Notes under the pieces: model-generated
The model's database searches: none
Told to the model about the DNA's origin: nothing
What the model saw: only the letters and a program-made list of their open reading frames with translations
Part shown: piece by piece, positions 57,166 to 64,000 of the stretch
How the letters are laid out: each line of letters opens with the position of its first letter
Numbering within the stretch: the stretch's first letter is position 1
From: Rhizobium sp. Q54
GTDB lineage: Bacteria; Pseudomonadota; Alphaproteobacteria; Micropepsales; Micropepsaceae
NCBI GenBank assembly: GCA_945882615.1
Contig: CAMCWK010000003.1
Location: 94,208 to 158,207, forward strand
Reading direction: 5' to 3'
Length of the DNA: 64,000 bases
Translations under genes and position numbers: made by a program

Positions 57166-58713
57166 ATGAACGGCGCCGAAACCCTGGTCCATACCCTGGC
57201 CGACAGCGGCGTCGAGATATGCTTCGGCAATCCCGGCACCTCCGAAATGCATTTCGTCGCGGCGCTGGACCGCGAACCCCGGATGCGCGGCGTGCTCTGC
57301 CTGTTCGAGGCGGTGGCGGCGGGGGCGGCCGATGGCTATGCCCGCATGGCGGGAAAGCCGGCGGCGACCCTCCTGCATCTGGGCCCCGGTTTCGCCAATG
57401 CGATTTCCTTCCTGCACAATGCCCGCAAGGCCGGGCAGGGCATCGTCAATATCGTGGGCGATCACGCCGTCAGCCATTCCCAGTATGCCCAGGCGCCGCT
57501 GACCTCCGACATCATGGCGATCTGCGGCGGCGTGTCCGACTGGCTGCACCGGAGCAAATCACCCGCCGAGGTCGCCGCCGACGGCGCCCGCGCGGTGCAG
57601 GCCGCAAAGCGGGGCCAGATCGCCACCCTGGTGCTGCCTGCCAATTGCGCCTGGGAAAATGCGACGGCGCCCGCGCCCGCGCTGCCCGCCTTGATGCCGG
57701 GCATGGTGACGCCGGAAACAATCGAGAAAGTTGCCGCCGCGCTCAGGAACGGAAAGCGCAGCCTGCTGCTGATGCGCGGCCGCTGCCTGGAACGCGCCGG
57801 GATGGAGGCGGCAGGGCGCATCGCCCACGCCACCGGCGCGCGCATCGCCCATGATTATTTCACCCCGCGCATCACCCGCGGCGCCGGGCTGCCGGGAATC
57901 GAGCGCGTGCCCTATTTCTCCGAACAGATCGTGGAAGCCCTCATGGGGCTGGAACAGATCGTGCTGGTCGGCGCGCCGCCGCCGGTGACTTTCTTTGCCT
58001 ATCCCGACAAACCAAGCTGGGTGACGCCCGAGGGCTGCGAACTGTTGACCCTGGCCGCGCCCGAAGATGACGGCACAGCGGCATTGGTTGCGCTGGCCGA
58101 TACGCTGGATGCCAAAGCGCCCGGCAACATCGTCCAGCTGGTGCGGCCCGACCTGCCCGCAAGCGGCGCGCTGACCAGCGATGCGATGGGCGCGATCATC
58201 GCCCGTTTCATGCCCGAAGACGCCATCTGGTCGGACGATTCGCTCACCGCCGGGCCCGGCCTGCAGAAATATCTGGTCCATGCCCCGCGCCATGACGCGA
58301 TCTTCCTGACCGGCGGCGCCATCGGCGACGCCAAGCCGATGGCGATGGGCGCGGCGCTGGCCTGCCCGGGCCGCAAAGTGATCGCGGTATCGGGCGACGG
58401 GGCGGCGATGTATTCGCTCCCCACCCTGTGGAGCATGGCGCGCGAAAGACTGGACGTGGTCACCATCGTCTGCGCCAACCGCAGCTACAACATCCTCAAC
58501 ATCGAGCTGGGCCGCGTCGGCGCGATCAACCCCGGTCCCAAGACGCTGGCTATGCTCGACCTTCACGATCCGGTGCTGGATTTTGTGAAGATGGCGCAAG
58601 GCATGGGCGTCGAAGCCAGCCGCGCCGAAACCACTGAGGCTTTCGCCGTCCAATTCGCCGATGCCATGCAGCGCAAAGGCCCGCGCTTGATTGAAGCAGT
58701 GCTCAATGTCTGA
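57166..58713 (+). CDS. ThDP-dependent enzyme, acetolactate synthase/benzoylformate decarboxylase-like
   Basis: A 515-residue thiamine-diphosphate enzyme. The N-terminal PYR domain has the conserved Glu in CLFEAVAAGAADGYARM. The central TH3-like domain is short. The C-terminal PP domain has SGDGAAMYSLPTLWSMARERLDVVTIVCAN, the GDG...N metal-ThDP motif. It resembles 'acetolactate synthase large subunit' paralogs with unknown substrate rather than biosynthetic IlvB. ATG 57166 has TTGGAG upstream. The 3' end overlaps the island's first fragment by 8 nt. Confidence 0.87.
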   Translation: MNGAETLVHTLADSGVEICFGNPGTSEMHFVAALDREPRMRGVLCLFEAVAAGAADGYARMAGKPAATLLHLGPGFANAISFLHNARKAGQGIVNIVGDHAVSHSQYAQAPLTSDIMAICGGVSDWLHRSKSPAEVAADGARAVQAAKRGQIATLVLPANCAWENATAPAPALPALMPGMVTPETIEKVAAALRNGKRSLLLMRGRCLERAGMEAAGRIAHATGARIAHDYFTPRITRGAGLPGIERVPYFSEQIVEALMGLEQIVLVGAPPPVTFFAYPDKPSWVTPEGCELLTLAAPEDDGTAALVALADTLDAKAPGNIVQLVRPDLPASGALTSDAMGAIIARFMPEDAIWSDDSLTAGPGLQKYLVHAPRHDAIFLTGGAIGDAKPMAMGAALACPGRKVIAVSGDGAAMYSLPTLWSMARERLDVVTIVCANRSYNILNIELGRVGAINPGPKTLAMLDLHDPVLDFVKMAQGMGVEASRAETTEAFAVQFADAMQRKGPRLIEAVLNV

Positions 58714-59119
58714 GCGGTCGTTGGTAAGGCCCGCATATTACTACGCCGCTATCGCCGATTTTCTTCTTGCTGATCCTGATGCAGTTTATGGACAGCTCGG
58801 AAAGCATCACGGCCACAGCCAAGAGCTAACAGAGAAAACGGCTTGGCTGGAGCAAATTGAGCTGCTTCGCCAGGGCCTGCAATGCATTCCAGAAGGTTGG
58901 CTTGCTTTTGAATTTTCGATCCCTCGAATGGGAAAGCGCGCCGACGCTGTCGTGCTGCTCGGGGGCATCATTTTTGTGGTCGAGTTTAAGATCGGTGCCG
59001 ATCGTTTCACATCTGCCGCCATTGAGCAGGTTACCGATTATGCGCTTGATTTGAAGAATTTTCATTCCGCGAGCCATGACCGCTTTCCTGGAGTTCTTTG
59101 CTGCTACACGTATGCGTGA
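58706..59119 (+). pseudogene. truncated DUF2075-type helicase N-terminal fragment
   Basis: 137 residues correspond to the N-terminal nuclease-like segment seen in DUF2075 DNA/RNA helicases: YAAIADFLLADPDAVYGQL, then WLAFEFSIPRMGKRADAVVLL and VVEFKIGADRF, DYALDLKNFHSASHDR. The P-loop helicase part is entirely missing and the frame ends in an unrelated tail after about residue 128. It opens inside the end of the ThDP gene. It is probably a remnant at the left edge of the island. Confidence 0.65.
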
Positions 59120-59474
59120 AGATATTGAATTCCGAAACTTTGTGTTTTCGGAAGACAACTATCTCTGTTACCCCCACGAGATCAGTTTTTACTGTGCGCT
59201 TTCGATGCGCGACAAAGAGCGCTTCGACTGGGTATTTGACCGCTTTAAAGCGCTAACCGAAAAGCTGAGAAAAACTACTCCTGAGGGAGTACCATTTGAA
59301 CGCTATTTAGAACAATTCACCGAGCCGAACCCCAAGACGTCGGAGAGTGAACTCTTTGACATTCAGGCACAGGTTCTTTCTTCGTCGCAGATAAAATCAG
59401 ATCGGGAGCAATTACTGGAAGGTGCACGTGTGCAGAAAACAATTACCGCTCAAATTCGACCTGTAGCTGGCTGA
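59112..59474 (+). CDS. hypothetical protein or gene fragment in the island
   Basis: 120 residues starting MREDIEFRNFVFSEDNYL. A CYPHEISFYCALSMRDKERFDWVFDRF segment looks like a real folded protein and the frame ends normally. No family is recognised. Codon use is A/T-rich compared with the chromosome. It overlaps the fragment before it by a few bases, and its C-terminal 30 residues lie over a clamp-loader-like remnant on the opposite strand, so its end may be artificial. Confidence 0.45.
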   Translation: MREDIEFRNFVFSEDNYLCYPHEISFYCALSMRDKERFDWVFDRFKALTEKLRKTTPEGVPFERYLEQFTEPNPKTSESELFDIQAQVLSSSQIKSDREQLLEGARVQKTITAQIRPVAG

Positions 59475-59604
59475 TAATCTGACGAACGTCAGGGTAGTAA
59501 CGCTCGACCACGGCACGGACCTTTTCATCAGGTACCGGAAGTAGCCCCTCAGTCGCCAGTATCTGCTGGCAGCGTCTAACCAAGCCCACAACGTGGCGTG
59601 GCTG
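59443..59604 (-). pseudogene. clamp-loader/AAA-like C-terminal remnant
   Basis: Reading the minus strand gives about 50 residues ending in TAA: LVRRCQQILATEGLLPVPDE, then KVRAVVERYYPDVRQIISQL. This resembles the lid helices of phage clamp-loader (RFC-small/gp44-like) AAA proteins, with the characteristic YYPDVRxxxxxLQ. The upstream part is missing. The match is by eye only. Confidence 0.4.
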
Positions 59605-59913
59605 CTCACTACGGATAAGCCAGCAAAATCAGACGCCCCTCTTTTTCTTGCCTATCACCGCGACATGTTTAACGCAGTGCTTGAGAAGACCGGACTCAAA
59701 TTATCTAGAGAGCGACCGGCAAGAAAACGTGACCTTACGGTACTTCGCCACACATACATTTCCTTTAGGTTGCTGCACGGCGCATCTATTTACGAGGTAG
59801 CTACAAACTGTAGGACATCGCCGCAAATGATTTCAGAACACTATGTCAAATGGATTAGCCCACGCATGATGACGGGTCTAAATGTTTTAAAGCGCCGGCA
59901 GCCTGGCAGTTGA
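59593..59913 (+). pseudogene. tyrosine recombinase, C-terminal half only
   Basis: About 106 residues carry the end of the catalytic domain of a tyrosine recombinase. LTVLRHTYISFRLLHGASIYEVA holds the R-x-x-H pair and SPQMISEHYVKWI holds the nucleophile Tyr. FLAYHRDMFNAVLEKTG precedes it as in full integrases. The N-terminal arm, core-binding domain and first catalytic Arg are absent. The missing part corresponds to the frame at 61225-62049 on the opposite strand. Confidence 0.75.
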
Positions 59914-59959
59914 ATATTAGCGTTGTGAAAATCGGAGTAATTCAGATAAAAATGGCAAA

Positions 59960-60252
59960 CCCCTCTTGGCGGAATTGGTAGACGCACCAGACTTAAGAAA
60001 TTGAGTGCTAGGCGGGAAACCGCTTATGTAGAACTGCTCAAAGTCGGGGAAACCTTAGCTGGCAATCCCGAGCCAAGCCCCTAGCCGGGGAAGGTGTAGA
60101 GACTAGACGGGCAGCACCTAAAAGCAGCGATGCTTATGGTGAAGGGATAGTCCAGACCACGAACGCCTATTGGCGGCGGTGAAAACCGAAGTGGTATGAA
60201 AATCTGTTGTTCCGAAAGGGACGTCCCAGTTCAAGTCTGGGAGAGGGGACCA
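59960..60252 (+). tRNA. tRNA-Leu(UAA) interrupted by a group I intron
   Basis: Exons 59960-59994 and 60199-60252 give an 89-nt tRNA with encoded CCA. The acceptor stem is CCCCTCT/AGAGGGG (7 perfect pairs). The D arm is GCGGAATTGGTAGACGC, the T arm is CCCAG-TTCAAGT-CTGGG, and the long variable arm is GTTCC/GGGAC. The anticodon loop after splicing is CTTAAAA, anticodon UAA. The intron sits between U34 and A35, the standard site in tRNA-Leu(UAA). Pair 27-43 is C-U, a mismatch. Confidence 0.9.
59995..60198 (+). ncRNA. group I intron (subgroup IC3-like) in tRNA-Leu
   Basis: The 204-nt intron ends in G and has P1 formed by exon ACUU pairing with intron GAGU, giving the U-G splice-site pair. Core elements resemble the cyanobacterial tRNA-Leu intron: GGCAATCCCGAGCCAAGCC (P/Q), GGTGTAGAGACTAGACGGG (R) and GGATAGTCCAGAC (S). 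P7 pairs GACTA (60101-60105) with TAGTC (60148-60152) and P8 is CACC/GGTG. No homing endonuclease is encoded. Self-splicing is expected but not shown. Confidence 0.9.
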
Positions 60253-60484
60253 GCCGACAGCCGCTTAGGGGCTTTCTGAGCCCGCTTGGGGCTTTGGATG
60301 CATCTTTGACGGCACACCCCTGGATGACGGGTCCAACGGCTCCGTAGGGGGTTCTGGGTGTCTCCAGTGACGCTGTAGCCCGACCATTCAGTACGAGTTT
60401 TAGACGCCCCTGCTCCCCTCTAAAACGCTCTCACGGCAGATTGCGAGACGTTGATACTCGCCGGGACCGTTGGCGCCCTATCAA
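60253..60484. other. non-coding spacer in the island
   Basis: 232 bp without a supported gene. Just after the tRNA there are short hairpins (GGGGCTTTC/GAGCCC and AGCCCGCTTGGGGCTTT), the last followed by TTT and possibly ending the tRNA transcript. The rest is unremarkable. Confidence 0.5.
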
Positions 60485-61228
60485 TCACATCGGACCTGGG
60501 AACAGCCCCTTTCCGACATTCTCGATGATTGTTTCCGCTTGCTTAAGTTTTCTGGATACAGCCACGCTCATTGTGTTCTTCTTCTCGATGGCTGTCGGGG
60601 TCTGCTTACCTCGACTAGCTATCTCCTCGGCGTCCAGAGTAACCGTTAGCTTCAACTGCTGGGCAATTTCCCAAAGTTTCAGGTCGGGCTTTTGCCCTTT
60701 TAGATCATAGACCGCTAGTGCCCGCTGCAAGCTGTGAAAGCTAAACTGGTTAGTAATTGGGAACAACGCACGGCTTTCTTTATTCCGTCTGATACCGCGC
60801 TTGCCAGCATGATGAGCATCAAGAATCGTCTTCATTTTCTGTTCTATGAACCGCTTCGGCAGGTTAAGCGGAACAGCGATAATCAACATTGAACTGTCGT
60901 CCCAATACCGGCGCACCTGCTCCAAGTCATCCTGAGTTAGAGAGGCGACGGAAATCGGGACCGCTGGCTCAGCGAATAGCTGCGCCCCTCTACCGTTCTT
61001 GATCCACCAGCTATGAAAATCGATAGTGTGGACATCACCAAACGATTTGTAGAGCGCGGCATATCTGCCGCGCCCTTTCTTTTCACATGTCTGCTTATAA
61101 CCTTCGTGGCGTCGCAGATATTCCCACCAGAGATAATAGACGCTTTCCTGCCACGCGATGCCGGACCTTGTTTTGGTCTTCCTAAACAGCGGGTGAGGGT
61201 GAGCAAAATGTCTCAAAAAGACGGTCAT
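60485..61228 (-). CDS. hypothetical protein of integrative elements
   Basis: A 247-residue protein, basic, with FLRHFAHPHPLFRKTKTR at the N-terminus. WQESVYYLWWEYLRR, IIAVPLNLPKRFIEQKM and SFHSLQRALAVYDLKG follow, along with a C-terminal SRKLKQAETIIENVGKGLFP. I have the impression that similar proteins occur beside integrases in other proteobacterial elements, but I cannot name a family or function. The ATG overlaps the stop of the truncated integrase frame by 4 nt (ATGA). Low-GC codon use supports foreign origin. Confidence 0.6.
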   Translation of the reverse strand: MTVFLRHFAHPHPLFRKTKTRSGIAWQESVYYLWWEYLRRHEGYKQTCEKKGRGRYAALYKSFGDVHTIDFHSWWIKNGRGAQLFAEPAVPISVASLTQDDLEQVRRYWDDSSMLIIAVPLNLPKRFIEQKMKTILDAHHAGKRGIRRNKESRALFPITNQFSFHSLQRALAVYDLKGQKPDLKLWEIAQQLKLTVTLDAEEIASRGKQTPTAIEKKNTMSVAVSRKLKQAETIIENVGKGLFPGPM

Positions 61229-62049
61229 GTTCTTATCAACCTAATTGCGGCAATTACCTTCGCAAAAGATAATACCACAAAACTCGGGCATACTATGTGG
61301 GTAAGTTGAGATTGGTCGAGGCAATTGTGCCCAGAAATCGCAGTTAGCCCAGAGTTAGCTACGAAAACCACATAGTCATAGAGTTCATCGGCGTCCTTCT
61401 CCCAACGCGTTCCTTTAAGTGTTTTCTTATGGGAACGGATTGCTGCCAAAAGGCTCTGATATTCTTTAGGCTCGAACCACTGACGCGGAGTCTTAATTTT
61501 ATCGGTGTCATAAACGTCTTTCAGAACGGGGAGCGTTTTAATCCATCCTTGCCTGAAAGATTCATTAAGCACCGTCCTGAGCGCGCTCTTATGCTGATGT
61601 AGTGTGCCTCGGGATAAGTTCGGATTTTTCTTGTAGCAATGGGTCTTGTATTTCTCCCATGCAACGATGCTGATGCTGTCCACCGAGGTCACGCCAAAGT
61701 ATGGGATGAGATTAGCTTGTAGAATAAGCTTGATACCCCTGGCATAGGTATCGCTTCTCTCTTTTCGTTTGACCCGCCCCTCTAGAGTTTTGATTGCTGA
61801 CTTTGCTGCTGTTGTGAAAGACCTACCGCCAATCGAAGCATCACCCGTCAGGATTGCGGCTTGTTGAAGCGTGTACCAACTTTCAGCTACAGCGGTTGCC
61901 GCCGAGAATTTAGTTTCCTTGGTGCTTTTGCGAACGTATCTGCCTTTGTGATGAAATCCACACCAGACAAAGGGGGTAAGCGGTCGCTGGAAGATGTGCA
62001 GCCGTCCATCAAACCGAGTGATCTTCTTGAGCCCAACAGCCTCAACCAT
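61225..62049 (-). pseudogene. tyrosine recombinase, N-terminal part only
   Basis: The first about 235 residues are an arm-type/core-binding region of a phage-type integrase. FTTAAKSAIKTLEGRVKR is followed by YARGIKLILQANLIPYFG, SRGTLHQHKSALRTVLNESFRQGWI and the start of the catalytic domain DELYDYVVFVANSGL. There, where the first catalytic Arg should follow (NSGLR), the sequence changes to an unrelated 38-residue tail. The missing catalytic half is present at 59593-59913 in opposite orientation. Confidence 0.75.
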
Positions 62050-62161
62050 GCCGATTTATATAGCACAGAAAAGCGACATGTTCGCTGTGTAGTCACTGTG
62101 TAGTGATATAATGTCCAAAATATATCATTTATTACAGTAACTTAAGTGATAATAAACGAAC

Positions 62162-62201
62162 ATTTTAAGTCCGGTGCGTCTACCAGTTCCGCCACGGGGC
62201 C
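62162..62201 (-). pseudogene. 5' half of a tRNA-Leu (integration junction)
   Basis: The minus strand reads GGCCCCGTGGCGGAACTGG and continues TAGACGCACCGGACTTAAAAT, the first 39 positions of a tRNA-Leu with anticodon UAA. It then diverges (GTTCG instead of the expected CCGG stem). No matching 3' half was found in this window. It marks the right boundary of the element in the anticodon stem-loop, a common attB. The adjacent 62050-62161 is A/T-rich with no gene. Confidence 0.75.
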
Positions 62202-62334
62202 GATGACCGATCATGTACTGAGCGCGGTCCGTCGGCGCAAACCATAGCTGTCCGCAAGGCCTTCGCGCCAGCCGCGGCGCGATTGCGATAGGGGCGGCGA
62301 TTCTGCACAGTCGCCGCAAAAAGGGGGGCGAGGA

Positions 62335-63450
62335 ATGGGGCTGCACAGGCTGCTGTTTCAGGTGCATCTGTGGGTCGGGCTGACGCTGGGCATTGTGTTT
62401 GCCCTGATCGCGCTGTCCGGTTCGCTGCTGATGCTGGGGCCGGTGACGGGGCTGGACAGCGGCAAGCCCGCGGTGCGCGTTCCCGTGGCGGGGCCGCCGC
62501 TTTCGCTGGAAGCGCTTGTAGACCGCGCCCGCAGCGCCGCCGGCGCACCCGCCGGTTTGCAGGCGGAGGTGACGCTGCCCGAAGCACCCGACCGGCCCGT
62601 CACCGTGCATTTCGGCGGCTGGAATTCGCCCTATCCCAACATCCTGCTGGACCCCGCGACCGGGCGCGAGGTCGCGCGCTACCTGCAGCGGATGCATCCG
62701 GCGCTGGCGGTGATGAGCGACCTGCACAGCCACCTGTTCCTGGCGCGCGCGGGCCGCATCGCGGTCGGCTGGCTGGGCGTCCTGATGCTGGGGCTGGGCC
62801 TATCGGGTCTTTACCTGTGGTGGCCCAGGAGAGGCCGCTGGCGGCAGGCTCTCAAGGTCAGCGGCAAGGCGCGGGGCCTGCGGCTGCACCGCGAACTGCA
62901 CGGCGCGGTGGGCATCTGGTCGCTGCTGCTGTTCCTGACCCTCACGCTGACGGGCGTGGGCATGGTGTTTCACCAGACCACGCGCGCCGCGCTGGCGCTC
63001 GTCAGCGGATCACCCAACACGCCCGAACGGGTTTACGGCTTCATCGCCGAGGTGCCCGGTTCGGGCCGCAGGATGATCGGCGGCTGGCAGGCGGTGGCGC
63101 TGGCCGAAGCCGGTCAGGCCCGCATAAATCCCACCAGCGTGACGCTGCCGGTGCGGGACGGGCAGGCGATCAAGGTGCAACTGGGCGACTGGACGGGCAG
63201 AACCGTGTTCGTCGATCCCTATCGCGTGGCGCTGGTCGCAGATCCGCGGCCGCCCTCGCGCGTCGACGGGTTGGTCACGCTGATGACAAGGCTGCATGTC
63301 GGCACTGTGCTGGGCCCGCTCTATTGGCTGACGGCTTTCGTGACCGGCTTTGTGCCGCTGCTGTTCTTCGTCACTGGATTCTTCATGTGGCGCAGGAAGC
63401 GTCAGAACCGGTTGTCGATGACACGGCCCCTGAGCGATATTTCCCATTGA
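62335..63450 (+). CDS. PepSY-associated TM domain protein
   Basis: A 371-residue membrane protein with about four TM helices. An N-terminal RLLFQVHLWVGLTLGIVFALIALSGSLL segment and a periplasmic region with HFGGWNSPYPNILLDPATG are present. LHSHLFLARAGRIAVGWLGVLMLGLGLSGLYLWWPRRG and a second helix pair complete the PepSY-TM pattern. Relatives are linked to iron or siderophore reduction, but no such genes are adjacent. GGGGCGAGGA precedes the ATG. Confidence 0.88.
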   Translation: MGLHRLLFQVHLWVGLTLGIVFALIALSGSLLMLGPVTGLDSGKPAVRVPVAGPPLSLEALVDRARSAAGAPAGLQAEVTLPEAPDRPVTVHFGGWNSPYPNILLDPATGREVARYLQRMHPALAVMSDLHSHLFLARAGRIAVGWLGVLMLGLGLSGLYLWWPRRGRWRQALKVSGKARGLRLHRELHGAVGIWSLLLFLTLTLTGVGMVFHQTTRAALALVSGSPNTPERVYGFIAEVPGSGRRMIGGWQAVALAEAGQARINPTSVTLPVRDGQAIKVQLGDWTGRTVFVDPYRVALVADPRPPSRVDGLVTLMTRLHVGTVLGPLYWLTAFVTGFVPLLFFVTGFFMWRRKRQNRLSMTRPLSDISH

Positions 63451-63603
63451 GGGCCAAGCCTTGCTTTACCCATGCACCCGGCTTCCAGCCTGGAATCTGA
63501 GGTCCGCAAACCTGTACCAGTGCCAAGTGCGGGGACGTAATGGGTGTAACCCATTGAAAAGAAAGGGTTACGAATCACACACTAAACCAGAGGTTGCAGG
63601 CGT

Positions 63604-63631
63604 TTGACTTCGAAAGGTCGCTGCATATAGT
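63604..63631 (+). promoter_or_regulatory. sigma-70 promoter for rpsD
   Basis: TTGACT, 16 nt, TATAGT lies 71 bp upstream of the rpsD start and close to the canonical hexamers. The leader between contains a GGCGCG...CGCC inverted repeat (about 63658-63692) that could take part in S4 autogenous control; this is a guess. 63451-63603 holds only a small AATGGGT/ACCCATT palindrome. Confidence 0.7.
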
Positions 63632-63701
63632 GCGCGACCTTTCCGGCACCAGGCCCGGCGCGTGAGCGCCAAGCTGGTGCGCCAACGAGCCTCGAGGACC
63701 A

Positions 63702-64000
63702 ATGAGCAAGCGCCAAAATTCCAAGTACAAGATCGACCGCCGCATGGGCGAGAATATCTGGGGCCGCCCCAAGAGCCCGGTCAACAAGCGCTCCTATGGT
63801 CCGGGCCAGCACGGCCAGCGCCGCGCCAAGAAGCTGTCGGACTATGGCACCCAGCTGCAGGCCAAGCAGAAGCTCAAGGGCTATTACGGCAACATCACCG
63901 AGCGCCAGTTCCGCAAATATTACACCGATGCCGCCCGCCGTCCCGGCGACACCGGCGAGAACATGATCGGCCTGCTGGAAACCCGTCTCGACACCGTGGT
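63702..64000 (+). CDS. rpsD: 30S ribosomal protein S4 (partial, runs off the window)
   Basis: The first 99 residues of uS4 are present: [61 protein letters not shown] and [15 protein letters not shown]4 initiates 30S assembly on 16S rRNA. The [19 protein letters not shown]-terminus fits alphaproteobacterial S4. GAGGACC precedes the ATG. The C-terminal half is beyond the window edge. Confidence 0.96.
   Translation, partial: MSKRQNSKYKIDRRMGENIWGRPKSPVNKRSYGPGQHGQRRAKKLSDYGTQLQAKQKLKGYYGNITERQFRKYYTDAARRPGDTGENMIGLLETRLDTV

Larger units (their letters stand above)
58714..62201. mobile_element. degenerate tRNA-Leu-associated integrative element
   Basis: The segment is visibly richer in A/T than its surroundings and holds gene fragments rather than operons. 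It contains a truncated DUF2075 gene, an orphan fragment, a clamp-loader-like remnant on the other strand and two complementary halves of a tyrosine recombinase. It also contains an intron-bearing tRNA-Leu, an unknown gene and a half tRNA-Leu at its right edge. The left edge is placed at the ThDP stop codon by composition and is approximate. Confidence 0.75.

Noticed and set aside
59995..60198. tRNA-Leu broken by a random insertion
   Set aside because: The insert has group I core motifs, a correct P1 and a terminal G at the canonical tRNA-Leu splice site, so a self-splicing intron is far more likely.
62162..62201. A functional second tRNA-Leu
   Set aside because: Only the 5' half is present; the anticodon stem cannot close and no T arm or acceptor 3' strand follows.

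Overview
The window is high-GC chromosomal DNA from an alphaproteobacterium. Supporting evidence is the iron regulator irr beside fabA-fabB-fabI, the PhyR-NepR-EcfG general stress response locus, the metX-metW pair, a B12-dependent ribonucleotide reductase, TIGR02302/DUF4175, and many alphaproteobacterial DUF families. The gene order resembles non-phototrophic lineages such as Rhizomicrobium/Micropepsis, but I cannot fix the genus from the sequence. Most of the window is dense housekeeping DNA with frequent 4-nt stop/start overlaps.

Layout. (1) 0.1-5.3 kb: a lipoprotein, a TusA-like protein, an acyl-CoA synthetase, and a DUF3501 / Fe-S oxidoreductase / rubrerythrin operon. (2) 5.4-9.4 kb: irr, then fabA, fabB, fabI and a DUF4893 gene. 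Two Irr-type ICE palindromes flank irr. (3) 9.6-17.9 kb: carA, yqeY, a GNAT enzyme, a GAF protein, dnaG, rpoD, panD and small genes. (4) 17.9-27.9 kb: MAPEG, a 2OG-oxygenase-like protein, gloB, a methyltransferase, metW-metX with a structured leader, hisC, tyrA, DUF2125 and nrdJ. (5) 28-32.2 kb: the ftsE-ftsX-ydcF-plsC operon and a zinc-ribbon/phosphoribosyltransferase pair. (6) 32.4-38.1 kb: the argH-lptM-like-lysA-DUF4175 operon with a divergent tlpA. (7) 38.3-44.7 kb: hbd-etfA-etfB, a cytochrome c, and a cfa / FAD oxidoreductase / DUF2177 lipid cluster. (8) 44.7-54.1 kb: a general stress response region with phyR, nepR, ecfG, a sensor kinase and small membrane genes. Several EcfG-type promoters (GGAAC-N16/17-CGTT) are readable here. 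(9) 54.2-58.7 kb: lpd, a flavin monooxygenase, a very short gene with an extended Shine-Dalgarno sequence, and a ThDP enzyme. (10) 58.7-62.2 kb: a lower-GC degenerate integrative element. (11) 62.3-64 kb: a PepSY membrane protein and the start of rpsD.

The most unusual parts are in (9) and (10). The short gene at 56982-57056 has a ribosome binding site of about 15 nt complementary to the 3' end of 16S rRNA, a GTG start and its own terminator. It resembles the rreB/rreR class described in other alphaproteobacteria. The island holds two non-overlapping halves of a tyrosine recombinase gene in opposite orientations, and a 5' half of a host tRNA-Leu(UAA) cut in the anticodon stem-loop. It also holds a complete tRNA-Leu(UAA) interrupted by a 204-nt group I intron. 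I infer that the element disrupted the host tRNA and carries an intron-protected replacement; this is untested.

Two interspersed repeat families are visible: a short palindromic element (three copies) and a structured element of about 200 bp (two copies in opposite orientation).
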